A DNA stretch of 64,000 nucleotides from Gliomastix tumulicola (lineage: Eukaryota; Ascomycota; Sordariomycetes; Hypocreales; Bionectriaceae): the NCBI GenBank assembly GCA_001599755.1, contig BCHX01000001.1:3410001-3474000 (forward strand), in the 5' to 3' direction. This document shows, piece after piece, positions 44,013-57,100 of the stretch. The position numbers and the translations under genes are program-made. Positions within the stretch are counted from its first letter, which is position 1; each line of letters starts with the position of its first letter. The notes beneath the pieces were generated by a model. That model worked only from the letters and a program-made list of their open reading frames with translations, was not told where the DNA came from and made no database searches.

Positions 44013-47000
44013 TTACGAGAGCAAGTTTCGCAACGATGGGCTGGCACTGGCACCCGTTGCAGGTCGTCCGTCGGCCCCGTTTCTCGGCGGGAAAGGCGCC
44101 GGGTGGCGCGCCTCATGAGCAGGAGGAAGCCCTTGTGCAGACCCTGGTGGGCTAGTATGCGATTGATATTGCTGAGGTCTTGTCGCAAGCATCGTATTGG
44201 AGAAAGGGTCATGGAACGGCTCATGTCGCTCGTGTCGCTCATGACGCTCATGACGCTCATGCCGCTCATGTCGCTCATGCCGAGGTGGTGGTGGTCCGTT
44301 GCCGACTCCATGATGAGGTGGTGCATGATGCGCTTGAGGAGGAGGAGGAGGAGGAGGAGGAGGCGCATGGACGGGAGCTGGAGCCGGCTGGTAAGTTGAG
44401 GCAAAAGGGGACGCCGGCGCCGGTCCCGACCCTCGCCGTGGCGATGGGGGCAAGCTCTTGATATAAGAAGGCGCCCCGTGGCCGTGGTTGTGACCATGAC
44501 CATGATTGTGGCCGTGGCCGTGGCTATGACTGTGACTGTGGCTGTGACTGTGACTGTGACTGTGGCCATGGCCATGACTATGCGAATGCGAATGCGAGTG
44601 TCCTACAGGCCCCGAGGGTGGCAGGCCTCCAGGAGCAGGAGCTGCCATGCTCGGCGGTCGAAGAGAGGACAAGTTACTCAATGGCGGCCCATTCGTCAAA
44701 CTCGGAGGTCCGCCGTTGAGGTGCCGCGGAGGAGTCCCATGTTGGCTTCCGGGTCGATTGCCCCAGTCATTCCCGAAGGAATTGCGAGGAGGTGGTGCTC
44801 CAACCGGAGCTGACTGGAGGCCATGAGATGCCGCATAAGGCTGAGACAGCGGTCCCGGCCGAGGAGCAGTGATATGGGCCTGCGAGTGGTGCGGATTGTG
44901 AATCGGCTGCGGGCCCGAGTGAATCGGGTGATGCTGGGCCCAGCCATGATACGAAGGTCGTGCATCTCGGTTGTCGGGATACCCGGATCCAGGGCTTCGC
45001 AGAGCCGGGGGCTGTGATGCTTGAAGCCCCGCGTCTGGCACCGGAGGACGAGGAGCATCGGGTGCCGCGTTCGAAGACGGCCACGACTGGTGAGGGATGG
45101 GAGTGAGGTTCTTCTTCCGGCACTTGTGGCACTGGAATTTCCTCTGCTCGACAAACTTCTGAGCTTCGGAGCCGATCGTCCCATAGTGTCCGTTCGTCAG
45201 CTCGCGTTCCTGAGCATTGTCGATCGGCCACCATCTGGGGCTGACGTCGATGCCGCAGGTGATGCACACCTTGGCGCTGGCGCTGCGCTGTTCCTCGTCT
45301 GGCGCTGTTTCTGCCGTCTCGCCGTTGCGGTATGCTTGGTGTGTGCCGTTGGGGGCAGTCGCGGAAGTAGGAGTAGTAACCGATGCCCTCCGTGTCGGTC
45401 CCTGAGTCAGGGCGCCAGAGGTCTTCGCAGCCATGGTCATGAGGTTGGCCTTGCGCACGGTACCAGTGAGCGTGAGGTCCGCCTGCTTGAAGTTCTGCAC
45501 AAAATGCTGCAGATAGCTGAGTGTCTCCCCAGGATTGTTGCCGTCACCATGCACTTCCTCTCCAATGCGGTGGACGGTGATCTTTGTCGGAAGGTGGTCC
45601 TTACACCATAATGAGGCCGTCATGATACCCGTCTCGGCTCCAAGGCTCACCACGTTGTGCTGGTCTCGCCGCGAGCTCTTCACCGGAGTGATCTCAAATC
45701 CCAGAACATGGCCCTGTCTCCTTGCGCATTCCACGTGAACTGTGAGGGCTGTTAGTGACGGTCCTCATTTGCACTCCGTATACTTGTCAAAACTTACATG
45801 GCACGCGGCACAGCTGGCACGAGATGCAGGCGCCACCTTCGTGGCCGCAGGCAGTGCAGATCTCATCATATCTGCTCCTCGGGATCGAGGGGATTCCTTC
45901 CGAGGGCTCCATCGCTTTCGCATTGCCGAACTTGACTTCAGGCGTCCAGACAGCACAGGTAACATGTACCCAGTTGTTGTCAGCCGTACGCTTCAGCGGT
46001 TCTCGCGGATTCATGGGGCGATTCAGCTCCTCCTGCTTCTTGCGATAGTATTCAGCAGCCTTGCGGGCCTGCTGGACCTCCAACCTCTCCCGCTCTCGGT
46101 CCTTCTCTGTCATCTTCTTCTTGTGATGAGTCAGTTTCGGCATGTCGACAAAGTCGTGCTCGGTGTGCTCGACAGGGCACAAGACGCATTTGTATTGCTA
46201 TTGCCAGTTAGCCTCGCCTTCTCACAGGTTGTACAGTGGCGACTGCAAAAACGCTGCCGCAAATAGACAGAACACTTACAATCGAGACCTGCGGGTTCTT
46301 GTCGTTCACGCACATGCCGCACGTCCATTTGGACGGATGCTTCTCCGTATCAGGCACTCCGTAGCACTTTCGGTGAACCGCAAGCCGGCATTCCCGACAG
46401 GAAATATGCTGCTCAGCTGGTTCCACCTGGTCGCAAATGGCACAAGGTAGAGTTCTCGGCTTCGGGAACTCGGGCATCGCGGGCGGCTCCGGGACCTTCT
46501 CCTGGACCTTCTCCTTCTCCTTCTCTTTCTCTTTCTCTTTCTTCTTTGACGCCGCACCCGAAGCACTTCCCCCATCCGAGTCAACTGCCTCCTTGTCCGG
46601 CAGACTCTTGACCTTCTTTCGGGGGGGTTCTTGTCCAGCAGCGACTGGCTGCGAAGAGTTCGGGGCAGGTAAGCCGACATCGGGCTCGAGCATGCCCATT
46701 TCGTCAAAGGCCGCCAACTCCTTCAGCAGTTCCTCTTCGTGCTTTCGCTTCCAGCCTTTGCCTCCCATTGTCCCGGCCTTCTTGGCAACCTCATCAAGCT
46801 CACTCCATCGAATGCCGTATCGACGCCAGATCTCTGCGCATCGCGAACATAGGGCAACAATAAACTGCGTTCCCTTGTCCTTGTTTGTCGCCTTGACGCC
46901 ATTCTCATTAACAAGGCCTGCCATAGCATTCGGTGCCCTGCGCCAGCGTCGCGACGTGGTCGTGGAGCATAACTGGCACATAAACGATCTCTTCTTCTCA

Positions 47001-49836
47001 GACGCCTTGTTCGAGTCAAACGCAGAGTCGTCCTCGTCGTCCGCAACGTCGTCCGCAAGCTTTGTGGCAGCAGCCTCGGCCCTCTTCGCTTCCTTCTTTC
47101 CTTTGCGCCCAGAGTAGTTCCCCCAAACTTGCTGACCACGATCGGTCTTCTTCCAGGTATAGTAGTAGCGGACAATCTGGCCAGGGGTCATCGTCTTGAC
47201 GTGCTTCATGACGAGATGAAGCTCAGATCCGTACTTGGAAATGCCTTCCTCGAATTTCTTTTGCTCAGTTGGAGTTGGGAGCGGTTCTTTAAAGTCCATC
47301 GTCTCCGTAGCCTTGACGGCCTTGAGAGCCGCTGCAGCGTCGCCGCCCTTGCGAAAGAAGCTCTGCAGTGCAATATCACGCAGGTTGGTGGACTTCTCAG
47401 GCAAGCCTAGTTCGGTTGCCAGGGTCTGAGCCTCGGCTAGAAAACTTTCCGTCTCCTGGTCTGGCAGGGAGTCCGAGGGCCGCCAGAGAAGCGTCGCTGT
47501 AGCATTCGGATCGTCCGCATCTATCGGGCTTTCACCTCGCGCAACGTACCCAGGGGGAGTGTCCTGCACCCACTTCGGTCGCTTGCCATCGGGATAGAGC
47601 TCCGCAATCTGCGCGGCATGGGCCTCAGCTTTGGCTTTGGCATCCTTCTTGCCCTTCTTGACTTCGGGGGGCTTGATATACTGGACGGGCCGGCCAGGCC
47701 AGGGATTCACGGGGGCCTGGTGACGGGGTCCGATCCTCGTGCTCGCGCGAGGATAGATGCGGTCGTCGTAATCTAGCGCATCCTCAGGCTTGCAGTGCAT
47801 TCCCAGGTACCGCCAGGGCCACAAGCTGGCCTGGTAGATCTGCTCCGGAGTTCCCTGGTGGTGGGTTTCGCCATCCTTGTTGGGGCTTGTGCGGCCTGTG
47901 TCAATTGCCAAGGCGTCGTCCTCTTCCTCCTCGAGGAGTTCATCGTCGTCGAGATCGCCGTAGGGATCGGCCAAATTGGGAGTGTGGCGTGCCTCGAGCT
48001 TGCGTTCTTGGGCCCGGCTACAGGCAGCACAAGACCATGCGAACCCTCGCGAAGGTTTCTTGAGTAATGGTGGCTTGACGCAGTTCATGTGGTACGTGTT
48101 CTGACACACGGCACAGTCCACCGAATCGTTGCTGCAAATCAAGGCCAGAGTGAGTAAGACGGAGCCAAGCCAAGATCATGGGTGGGTGCGGTAGTGCACA
48201 TATGCGCATGTACCTGCCAAGTTCCGACAGGGTATCGGGTCCACCCACTTGGGCGCAAAGCAGGATGCAAAGGGCGACAGAGGTACAGCGGGGCTACCGC
48301 ACAAGAACAGATCACATACCTGGCGCAATATGCGGAGCACCTCTTGCAGGACTTGACCGCGCTAGTGAGTTCCTTGCCACGCCCTTGTTCAACCAGCACA
48401 AACTTCCAGCGCTCGTCAAGCACCTTCTTGACCGTTTCGGGCACGTTGACGATGCTCGACGTCGGGATCAGGTCGTAGTTCTTCTGGATGTAGCGGTCGT
48501 AGAGTTTTTCGAACCAGAAGCAGTCGGGGTTCTTGCGATAGGCGTCAGGCGTGCCGATGTCAACCCGATGCCGAATCTGACACTTGCCACGCAGGGCCGT
48601 CAGGGGTGTGATGTCCGAGTGCATTGTAGCAAACACGACTCTGGTGTCCGGCACCTTGCGGCCAATGTCCCGCGGCCGATAGTACCAATTGATGCGCAAT
48701 GCGTCGATGGGCTTGGTGGCGTCGTTGTTGGGATGCAAGAATTCCATGATGCGGCCCAGGTAGTATGGCTCGCCCGGAGGCTCGCACACAAGGTACACAT
48801 GATCTGCAGCAGGTCGCTTGGTTAGCCCGCTTCCTGGTGGTGGCCCGTCCCAAGGAAATTGCCCTCTCGCACGGTAACGATCCAGCCTCCGGACCTCCCC
48901 CCAAAATGAAAATGAAACCAAGGGGAGCGGGAAAAAAGAGGACCAACTACCAAAACAAAAAAAACAAAGCAGTACATACCATTTTGCGCAAGGACAGTTC
49001 CGTCGTCTGCCACTAAATGCCCGTCCTGCAGACGAGCTTTAGTGTCGGAGAATGTCAGCATGTTCGTCGTGTTGGGCCATTTGGCGGACGAGCTGTGTGT
49101 CCCGGTGCCAAATTTTCGCGTCAACGCCGTAGCATTTCCGTTGGGTGTGGGCTGTGATGACGATGACGATGATGATGCTGCTGCTGCAGCCTTGCGCTTC
49201 TTGGATGGCTGGGTCGCGCTGGCTGATGGCTGTGTCGCTGGTAATGATCCTGTGGAGCCGCTGGGGGTCTGGTCCTTTGAGGCGCCATTTTGCGACGTGG
49301 ATGAGGATGATGAGGCCGACGATGAAGCAGCAGCTTTGGCGTCGTCTGCAGCAGCAGGCTTCTTGGGGCCCCCGCGTGCGACGTCGCCTTGGCTCATCGC
49401 GTTTGCCTGTCGCGCCGTCTTTTTGGCCTCGGTACGATCGAAATCATACATGTCTACATCATAGTCCTTGTCCTCGGCGTAGTTTGGGCGTGAGTTGCCG
49501 CCTCGATTGCGAGACCGCGTACCGTACGGCACCAGGCTGTCCAAGCCAGCTTCCTTCTCCAGTACATCTGGCGTAGAAGAGCCAGTGTTGGCTTCGCCAG
49601 CGGCCTTGCCCTCAGCTTCAGCGGGCCTCGGCTCCTGTTGATGAGAGTCAGCGAAAAGGATTCACTTTGAAATTGGGAGGACGCCCGGCGCTTGGCGTTC
49701 GGGACGCCGTGAAGGGCGGGAAGGGGAGAAAAAAAATGAGGGCGGCCGGGTATGAGATGCGGACATGACATTGCATGTAAAAAAAAAAAGAGCAAATCTC
49801 GTGATGAGGGAGACGACTCACACTTTGCTGCGCCAT
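44013..49836 (-). CDS. SNT2: Chromatin reader Snt2: BAH, PHD, SANT and extended PHD domains
   Basis: Six exons on the minus strand: 49822-49836, 48980-49634, 48320-48803, 46280-48131, 45798-46197 and 44013-45739 (1710 aa). The first exon codes only five residues. Order: disordered Ser-rich N-terminus; BAH domain (about 205-380, DHVYLVCEPPGEPYYLGRIMEF); PHD finger (about 370-430) built across intron 3; SANT domain near 675-730; GATA-like CQLCSTTTSRRWRRAPN near 767; PHD near 947; extended PHD (about 1006-1145, CVLCPVEH, HVTCAVW, CRVPFHVECARRQGH); and a second CITCGIDVSPRWW finger near 1292. The C-terminus is low complexity with His-rich and RHE repeats. In other fungi Snt2 sits in a complex with a histone deacetylase or Lid2-type demethylase and controls stress response and development. 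Confidence 0.93.
44217..44280. repeat. Nine-base tandem repeat encoding seven Arg-His-Glu units in Snt2
   Basis: Minus-strand codons read Arg-His-Glu seven times. The Arg codons vary (CGG, CGA, CGT) while CAT/CAC and GAG are nearly constant. The synonymous variation suggests the repeat is not brand new. Confidence 0.9.
44478..44610. repeat. Histidine-rich alternating repeat (His with Ser, Gly or Asn) in Snt2
   Basis: About 40 residues in which every second one is His (runs of HSHSHS, HGHG and HNHG). The DNA is an imperfect 6-bp repeat. Such tracts can bind Zn or Ni ions or drive condensation. The repeat lies outside all folded domains of Snt2. Confidence 0.9.
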
Positions 49837-52800
49837 GATGGCGACCAAAACAACCCGTTACGAAAAATGCGGCAGCGTGAAGAGGCAGGTCGTGTATGGA
49901 TGCATGCCCGCAAGAGATGAGTGGGTGAGAGCGCGCGTGTGACGGGGAGATGTCTTATTATTCAGAATGGAGGAATCCAGAGAAAAGACGAGTCGGATGT
50001 CGGGTGCAGACGCAATGGTGGTCGCGAGAGGAATGAAGCAGGGCGGTCTAAGCTGCTAGCCGAGTGAGAGGGAGAAAGGCTGTCAACATGGATAGACGTC
50101 GGCAGGAGGGAACGAAGATGATGAAAAGAAGGTTGGATGTGTGTGGATGCGGGTGTGCAAGTGGAAGGGTAAGGTATGGGCAGAAGAGAGGGAGGGAGAG
50201 GAAGAAGAGGAGAAGTGATGTCGATGGCAGGTCGGGAACGAGAAAGGAAAGGCAAGGCAAGGGACGTGAGTAAGGTAAGGTAAGGCAAAGAGCACGGGCA
50301 AGGTGCAAGGTGCGAGGTGAGGGAAGAGAAGGGAAGGGAAGGTACATGACGGGAGCTCGCAGAATGAAACGTCCAAGTCCACCTCAGGTTCAGTCCCAGC
50401 GACTCCAGCACCGGCTGGCAGTTCTCTCGCTTTCTCCAGCCACAAGCCGCAAGGTCAGGACGCCGGCGCCCAGGTCCAGGTCCAGGTCTCTCCAGAGCGT
50501 GCAGGGCCTCTCTCAGAGTCAAAAAAATCACCCACACGCCCCACTGCCGCTCCCATTGCCAGAAGGTACGGAGCACAGCACTATCCCTTGGGCCCTCGTG
50601 AGGTACCTTGCGGATACCCGCGCTACCAGCGCATGGGGGCGGAGCTAACCGCGAGGTAGCCCGGCGGTCACTGCTAACAGCTGCACGGCGCCCGCGCGCG
50701 TGGGCCGAGATGGAACAAACTTTATATCGACTTGCCGGGCACCCCTGCCCCCCATCAATAGACCTTGCCTCGAGGCCCCACTCCCGGCACCAAGCATCAA
50801 CATTCAACGCACACCACAACTGCACTGTCGATTGTGAGTGGATGGATCTCACCCAGCTTTTTGATGAGCCCGCACCGCACCCGACGAGTGCTGCGTTGGT
50901 CGACGCAAGGGAGACCCTTTGGACACGGTTCGAAACACCGCTTCTGTCCTGTCTATCTCGCTGCATTTCAGCTCCGATATCCAGCTGCTCCTGCTCCTGC
51001 CCTCTACAGCGATACCCTGCAAGCTAGCCCTTGGCCCGCCGCCTTGTTTGCCGAGGGCGTCACGAGGCCAAGTGTTTGCTCTCCTCGCACCACCACCGTC
51101 ATCAGGTACGCAGATCCCATGCGTCCAGGCCATTCGCCATGGCTCCTGGACAATTGGCACGGGCGTGCGCATGTTTGCATTATCTGCGCTGTCTCGGTGG
51201 GGGCGACCATCCATCCCACCACCACAATGAGCTGCGAAATCACACTTGGCCGAGACACAGGGCAATAGCACGCTGCACTGTCAGCCGTATCACCTTACCA
51301 AGGTGCTAGCCAGTACCTAGACAGCAGCGCCGCAAAGTTTGATCGTCGGGCGGGATGCTTTTCTTCTCCTCCTCCTCCTACGGGCTGTGGATACGAACGT
51401 TAATGTGGTGGTGGATGGGTTCTCCGAGGAAGCCACTCAGAATAGTTGCTGGCCATGGTATACTGGGTAAGGTAGGCAGCTGGGCAATGCGGCGCTGTGC
51501 CGCCACCGACTCTTCTCCGTGGTGCGATGCCGGCGAGAGTCAGAACGGTAGGTGAAGCACATTCCATGGATTCGTTATCCACAGCAGCGACGTATTCCAG
51601 ACGACCAGATTGACCCTCGTCAGTACAGCACGTCACGACTCTTCCCGTCTGCTGGTGGTGGGTGGAGTAATAAGTGCTGTGGGTTCCCATTTCACGATAC
51701 AGTAGCGGGTGCAATTCCTGCAAAACCTTGCCTGGAGACGTGTCGGCGGCCGTCCTGTGTGCGTGTGTGCAGGTTTGCGTACGCGTGCGTACAAGATGCA
51801 TAATCCCTTAAGCTACCCGCGTTAAAAGGATTGGCGACGGGTGTAGTGGTGCTGCAGCTGTGAAGGCTGCAGCCACTGGCCAAGTAAGACGGTTAGTCAA
51901 AGACACCGTGCATACACAGTCATGCCACCTCATCCGCATTCCCCGTCACCGTATCAGTGCTCAATCACACGCTCGCTCATCTGGTCTCCGTCCCTTGCCA
52001 GTCGCTGGACCATGAATCCTTGATGCAGGATGCAGATGGCTCCCCCCAGTACGCGCCCCCCCGACAATGCAAAATTGGCACCGGATCGTGGGTGACCATG
52101 TCGACTTCCGACGCCGGCATTCTCTGGCCTCTCTCCTCTGTCCCTTTGCCCTCTCCCTCGCCGCCTCGCCAACTTCCTCGGTCGGTGTGTGCGCTCCTGT
52201 GCGACCCAGATCAGCCTGCATATGACGCTACACTGCAACTGGGTCAGACCTGATTCAGGACTCGTGGGGAGCGTCTGTCTCTATTCCCGGAAAGCCATGG
52301 CCCATGAAACGCCCAGGTGCGTCTCTCCGCGCCTCAGATGGCCTATTTCAGGACAGGACTTGCTCCCTTCAGGCCTGGCCGATCGGCAACCTCGATGCGG
52401 GCTCAATTGTCTTCACAGGCTGAACATCGTCGGGGGGCGGGCACCGTCCACAGTCCCTACGGTGCTACTCGTAAAAGGTTTGCTCGCTGCCTGCCTGACA
52501 GGGCACATACGTAAGCTGATCACCCACCCTCAGAAGTGCAGTGCAGATATGGAGAGCCGGATATTTGCAGGCGATCAACGAGGGCCCCACCCACCCGATG
52601 CCATCACGCTTTTCGGGGCGAAAGCCGTCGAGACAACCCGACCCTGATAGCTAGCCTGAACGGTCGGTCCTCCTAGGGGCATCAATCCCAGCATCAGTCG
52701 TGGATTCAGTGGACTCGTAGGCAACCCTCTTTTTAGGGCCCCCTGAAGGCCGGTGTCTATTTTCTAGACGACAACGACGTCCGGAAGATGAGGGTTGCAA

Positions 52801-54101
52801 TTAGCAGGGGTGATCTGCCCTGCCAGCTCGGCGCTAAGCCTGAAAGACGCACGACGGGCGATAATACCCAACGAATCGAGGGAGGGAGGGACGACGTGCG
52901 AGTAATGCGCCAATGGGCGACGGCGCACAGCGAGCGCACTGGTGGCCACGCCAGTACGTCATTGGGAGCAGGACGAGAGTGCAAGGTGAGGAGCAGTACT
53001 TGCGCCCTCCAGTGTGTATGGTGAAGCCGCCGCATACCTTATGCTATTGGGCAGTATACGTTATGCGTATCCCTCATCAGCGGGAAAATGCCACGACACA
53101 CGCTCTGCGTCTGCCGTGACTCCAGCGGCTTGCATTGCAGGCACGATTGAGAGTGGCTGCCGTATTCCCCCTACTTTGTGCCCATGTTAAGCCAAAATTA
53201 TCCTCCATTCCTTTTTTTTTTATCTCTTTCTCTCATACTGGCACTCAGACTCTTCCTCTCTCTTCCGCTCGTATCATGCTTTGTCCGTTGCGAACAGTGA
53301 GCAGGTAATAGCGAGGCAGCCAAACCCACATCAGGTGCTTCCGTGTGCCAAGCGCGGGAGCTGAAAGAATGGAATGAGCCGAGGCCAGGAGGGGTGGCAC
53401 AACGTCTTGGAATCATGCCCAATTGTCCGCGAGGAAAATAGCCGCATCTCCAGTTTCGCTCCATCGATACCTTCCCTACATGCGCTGAAAATAATCAGTC
53501 GTTTTGAATGCGACGTATTTCATAGCCTCAGATGGTTGACTTGATTACAGCTGTCGTCCGTGAGGTGGCTGATCGAAAGCGCTATAATAAGCCCCACGGC
53601 TGGCGCGAATGGCGGCGCTGTGGCGCCCACCATTGCACGGCACAGGATAACACCACCAAGGTCAGCCAGCCCAAGCCAAGGCCTTCCCGCACCGTCGGAC
53701 TGTGTTCTCCGGCCGAAAATGGCCATAGGGTATATAACATTCTCCATAGAGAATAAGAGAAATCTTACAATTGAGCGACAGTGGTGATTGTTTTTTTTTT
53801 TATTCACCCTCTTTATTGCCCTGAGCAGAAACACACGGTGCAAAATCAAGCAGTCTGGCGACGAAGAGGGTCCCGATGAACTGGTTGGGGCAGGGTTGGA
53901 AAGCGGCCAATGATCAAGCACCGGGGCCTTCCTTCCCTGCACGCTCATCGGGTTGCATCGTCAGGAACGCCCCGCGTTCTCACTGACTAATTTCGGTGGC
54001 TCCTGCCCAACACGTACCCGTAAAGGTGGGGGCCGAGCGGCGTCCAGTCATGTGACTTCGCGTTTGAGTTCACGACGGCCGTGCAGTCCTCCCCGCGGTT
54101 G
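49837..54101. other. Gene-free stretch of about 4.3 kb upstream of Snt2 and HELQ
   Basis: The longest frames (e.g. 49962-50966 minus, 334 codons) are low-complexity Leu/Pro/Ser readings of a CT-rich strand and have no domain. From about 50090 to 50345 the plus strand is almost purely A/G, so the Snt2 transcript side is pyrimidine-rich, as in long fungal 5' leaders. Both neighbouring genes point away from this region, so it holds two promoters. No RNA gene or repeat family is recognised. Confidence 0.5.
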
Positions 54102-57100
54102 ATGCCCAACCCGAGACCCCGAGAGCGTGTCTCGATTCATCCGGAACGCCGCGCCGCGCCGACTATGAAGCGCATCGAGGGTCTGCTGCATGAGACAAGT
54201 GTGCAAGCTGCTCAAGGGCGCAAGACGACATTTTCTGCGCCCGCCGTCACCGGGCAGAAACGCAATCGATCCGATGGCGACGCCGGTCCAGTCACCAGGC
54301 CACTCGCCTCGGGCACTACCGGGGAAGTCCGTTTCCAGAGGGCTATCAGCATCCCTCGGACTTCGAACCGCCTTTGTGTCAGTAACATTGTGAATCTCGA
54401 GGACAATCAAGGGCCCACGGAGTGGTCTCAGCGAAACATCATTGCTGCGACCCCAACAGTCGCTCACGAGCCAGAGCTCAGTCTAGCCCATCCCACCTAC
54501 GCTCTGCCTAGGCAGCTTGTGGATAATCTTGCTTTGCTAGGCATCAAGCAGATATATCCATGGCAGAGAAGCTGTCTCAAAGGTCCTGGGCTCCTAAGTG
54601 GAGAGAAGAATCTTGTCTACTGTGCGCCAACAGGTGGTGGCAAGTCACTTGTAGCTGATTGTAAGCTTTGATAGCTACATCACAGCAACCAACTCCCTGC
54701 TGCTAACCCTCAGTCCAGTGCTCATGCTTAAGCGCATCCTGAGCGAGAAAGGCGCCAAAGCGCTTCTCGTTCTACCCTATGTTGCCCTAGTACAAGAGAA
54801 AGTTCAATGGCTGCGAAAAATTGTTCAAGGTTTGCAGAAGCCAAAGTGGCCAGATCAGGATGAAGATGATCCTGCAAACATATGGAGGAGACGCGCAGAT
54901 CAAGATGTGATCCGAGTAGTCGGCTTCATTGGTGGCGGCAGAGTGAGAGCCACATGGGCCGACTTCGATATTGGAGTCTGCACCATGGAAAAGGTGTGTT
55001 CGGTCATCCTGGAGCCATCTGCATGGTTGTCTCTAAATCGAGTGTTAGGCGAATGGATTGGTCAATGCTGCCATTGACGAGTGCTCTGTCTCGGCCTTGA
55101 GGGCAGTTGTCCTGGATGAACTCCACATGATCGATGATGGCCACAGGGGATACCTCCTGGAGCTCATAACAACCAAAGTGCTGAGCTTAGACCAGGATGT
55201 ACAAATCATTGCAATGAGCGCTACACTGCCTGTACGGATTTCTGAGGGTACTTGATGATCCCGAGGCATTGATCGCTAACAAACGAGGCAGAACATCGAT
55301 TGCATAGCCAGGTGGTTCGACGGTCACTCATACGAAACGAAATATCGGCCGGTCCCAATTCACGAGTTTTTAGTATACGAGGGCAACATCTATCCCGCGT
55401 CATCAACTGGGCACTTGATAAAGACAGCTGGACTGCTTAGTCGTCAGACACTGACAAATAGTCAGCTTGCCCCAGCCAGGCGAATCGAGCCTTCAGCACA
55501 CCGAGAGCTACACGACCCGGTTCTCAATGCCGTTGTCACCCTTGCTCACGAAACCGCGGCGGCGGGCCATGGAGCATTAGTATTCGCCAGTAGCCGCGGG
55601 ATGTGCGAGTCGGATGCCCGCCTGATCAGTCGCGTAATGCCACAGCCTCACGAGATTGATCCTCGTTTGCTTGACAAGAGGATGGACTTGCTTCATGATT
55701 TGAGGAACCTTAGCACAGGAATTGATGCCGTTTTGGAGGAAACAGTCTTGCTTGGTGTTGCTTTTCATCGTATGTCATGTTCTTGGCTTCACACTTCGCG
55801 GAGAACGCATGCTAACTCATCGCCCAGACGTGAGTATCGGAATACCTTGTGCCTGTCACGTCTAGCTGACAACACATAGGCCGGGTTAACAGTGGAAGAA
55901 AGGGATCTCATCGCCAATGCTTATGACACTGGTGTCATTCTTGTCTGCGTGGCCACGTGTAGCCTGGCTGCTGGCATCAATCTGTACTAAACCCTTCCCA
56001 CCTACACTTCCAGCCCACCCCTAATTTGCAAGCTAACTGCCTCAGTCCTGCGCGGAGAGTAATCCTCCACAGTGCTCGTATGGGTCGCGAATTTGTAGGA
56101 CCAGCTTTGCTGAGACAAATGAGGGGGCGTGCTGGGAGACAGGGCAAAGCCCCAGTCGGCGAAACATTTCTTTGCTGCCGCAAGGATGACCTTGAGGAGG
56201 TTGTGCACCTCATGCATGCTGAGCTTCCAGAAGTCCGCAGTTGCTTAAGTTCGGACAACCGCCGTCTTCAGAGGTTAGCGCCACTGTTTGCCTCACCCCG
56301 TTCCAACGATATGAGCTGATATGAAGAAAGGGCGCTACTAGAAGTGATATCAGTTCGTTTAGCAACCAGCCGAGAGGCCATCAGGGACCACTTCTCCAAG
56401 TCGCTTCTAAGCCACACACACGGCATAGAATACATAGATGAGTGTCTCGCGTCCAGCTTCGCTGAGATTGAGCAGTTGGGATTCGTCACCAGGGACGCCT
56501 TCTCTGGATACACTGCAACGCAGCTCGGCAAGGCCATTGTTGCCTCGGGGATAGATCCCGATGATGGCATCTTTATCCACAAGGAGCTCAGCAGGGCACT
56601 GCGGGCGTTTGTCATGGATGGAGACCTACACATCCTGTATACGTTCACTCCGGTGCAGGACTCCGGGCTACCTATCAACTGGCAGGTCTTCCGCAATGAG
56701 ATGGAGCAGCTTGACGAGAGCGGCCTGCGCGTGCTGAGCTTCCTCTCGATCAAACCAACAGCGGTGATGAGGCTGTGAGTTGTCAATCCATCCCTGTCCA
56801 CAGCCAGTTCGTTGTATGCTAATATGAAGGATCAGAGCTCAAGGTGCGGTCCTAAAGGAGAGTACGCAAGAAGAGAAAGACCTTGCAAGAGTCTACCGCC
56901 GCTTCTACGTCGCCCTCCAACTCCGCGACATATGCAACGAAGTACCCATCCACGTCGTCGCCCGGAAATACGACGTTCCCCGGGGCGTGGTCCAGAACCT
57001 CTCGCAGACGTGCCAGGGCTTCGCGGCGGGCATGATCAAGTTCTGCGAGCAGATGGGCTGGGGCGTCCTGGCGGCCGCGCTGAATCACTTCACTGACAGG

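Noticed and set aside
44217..44280. CRISPR-like array from the regular short repeats in Snt2
   Set aside because: The 9-bp units have no spacers and encode an in-frame Arg-His-Glu repeat in a eukaryotic gene.
48178..48825. 215-codon plus-strand frame inside Snt2
   Set aside because: It overlaps the BAH-domain exon and an intron of Snt2 and has no domain of its own.
49962..50966. 334-codon minus-strand frame upstream of Snt2
   Set aside because: Low-complexity Leu/Pro/Ser/His reading of a CT-rich region with no domain; more likely the 5' leader of Snt2.
55770..55879. Reading this HELQ segment as one intron or as a classical stwintron
   Set aside because: Removing everything joins CAT C to GCC GGG, shifts the frame and destroys the motif; the AC between the introns must be kept.
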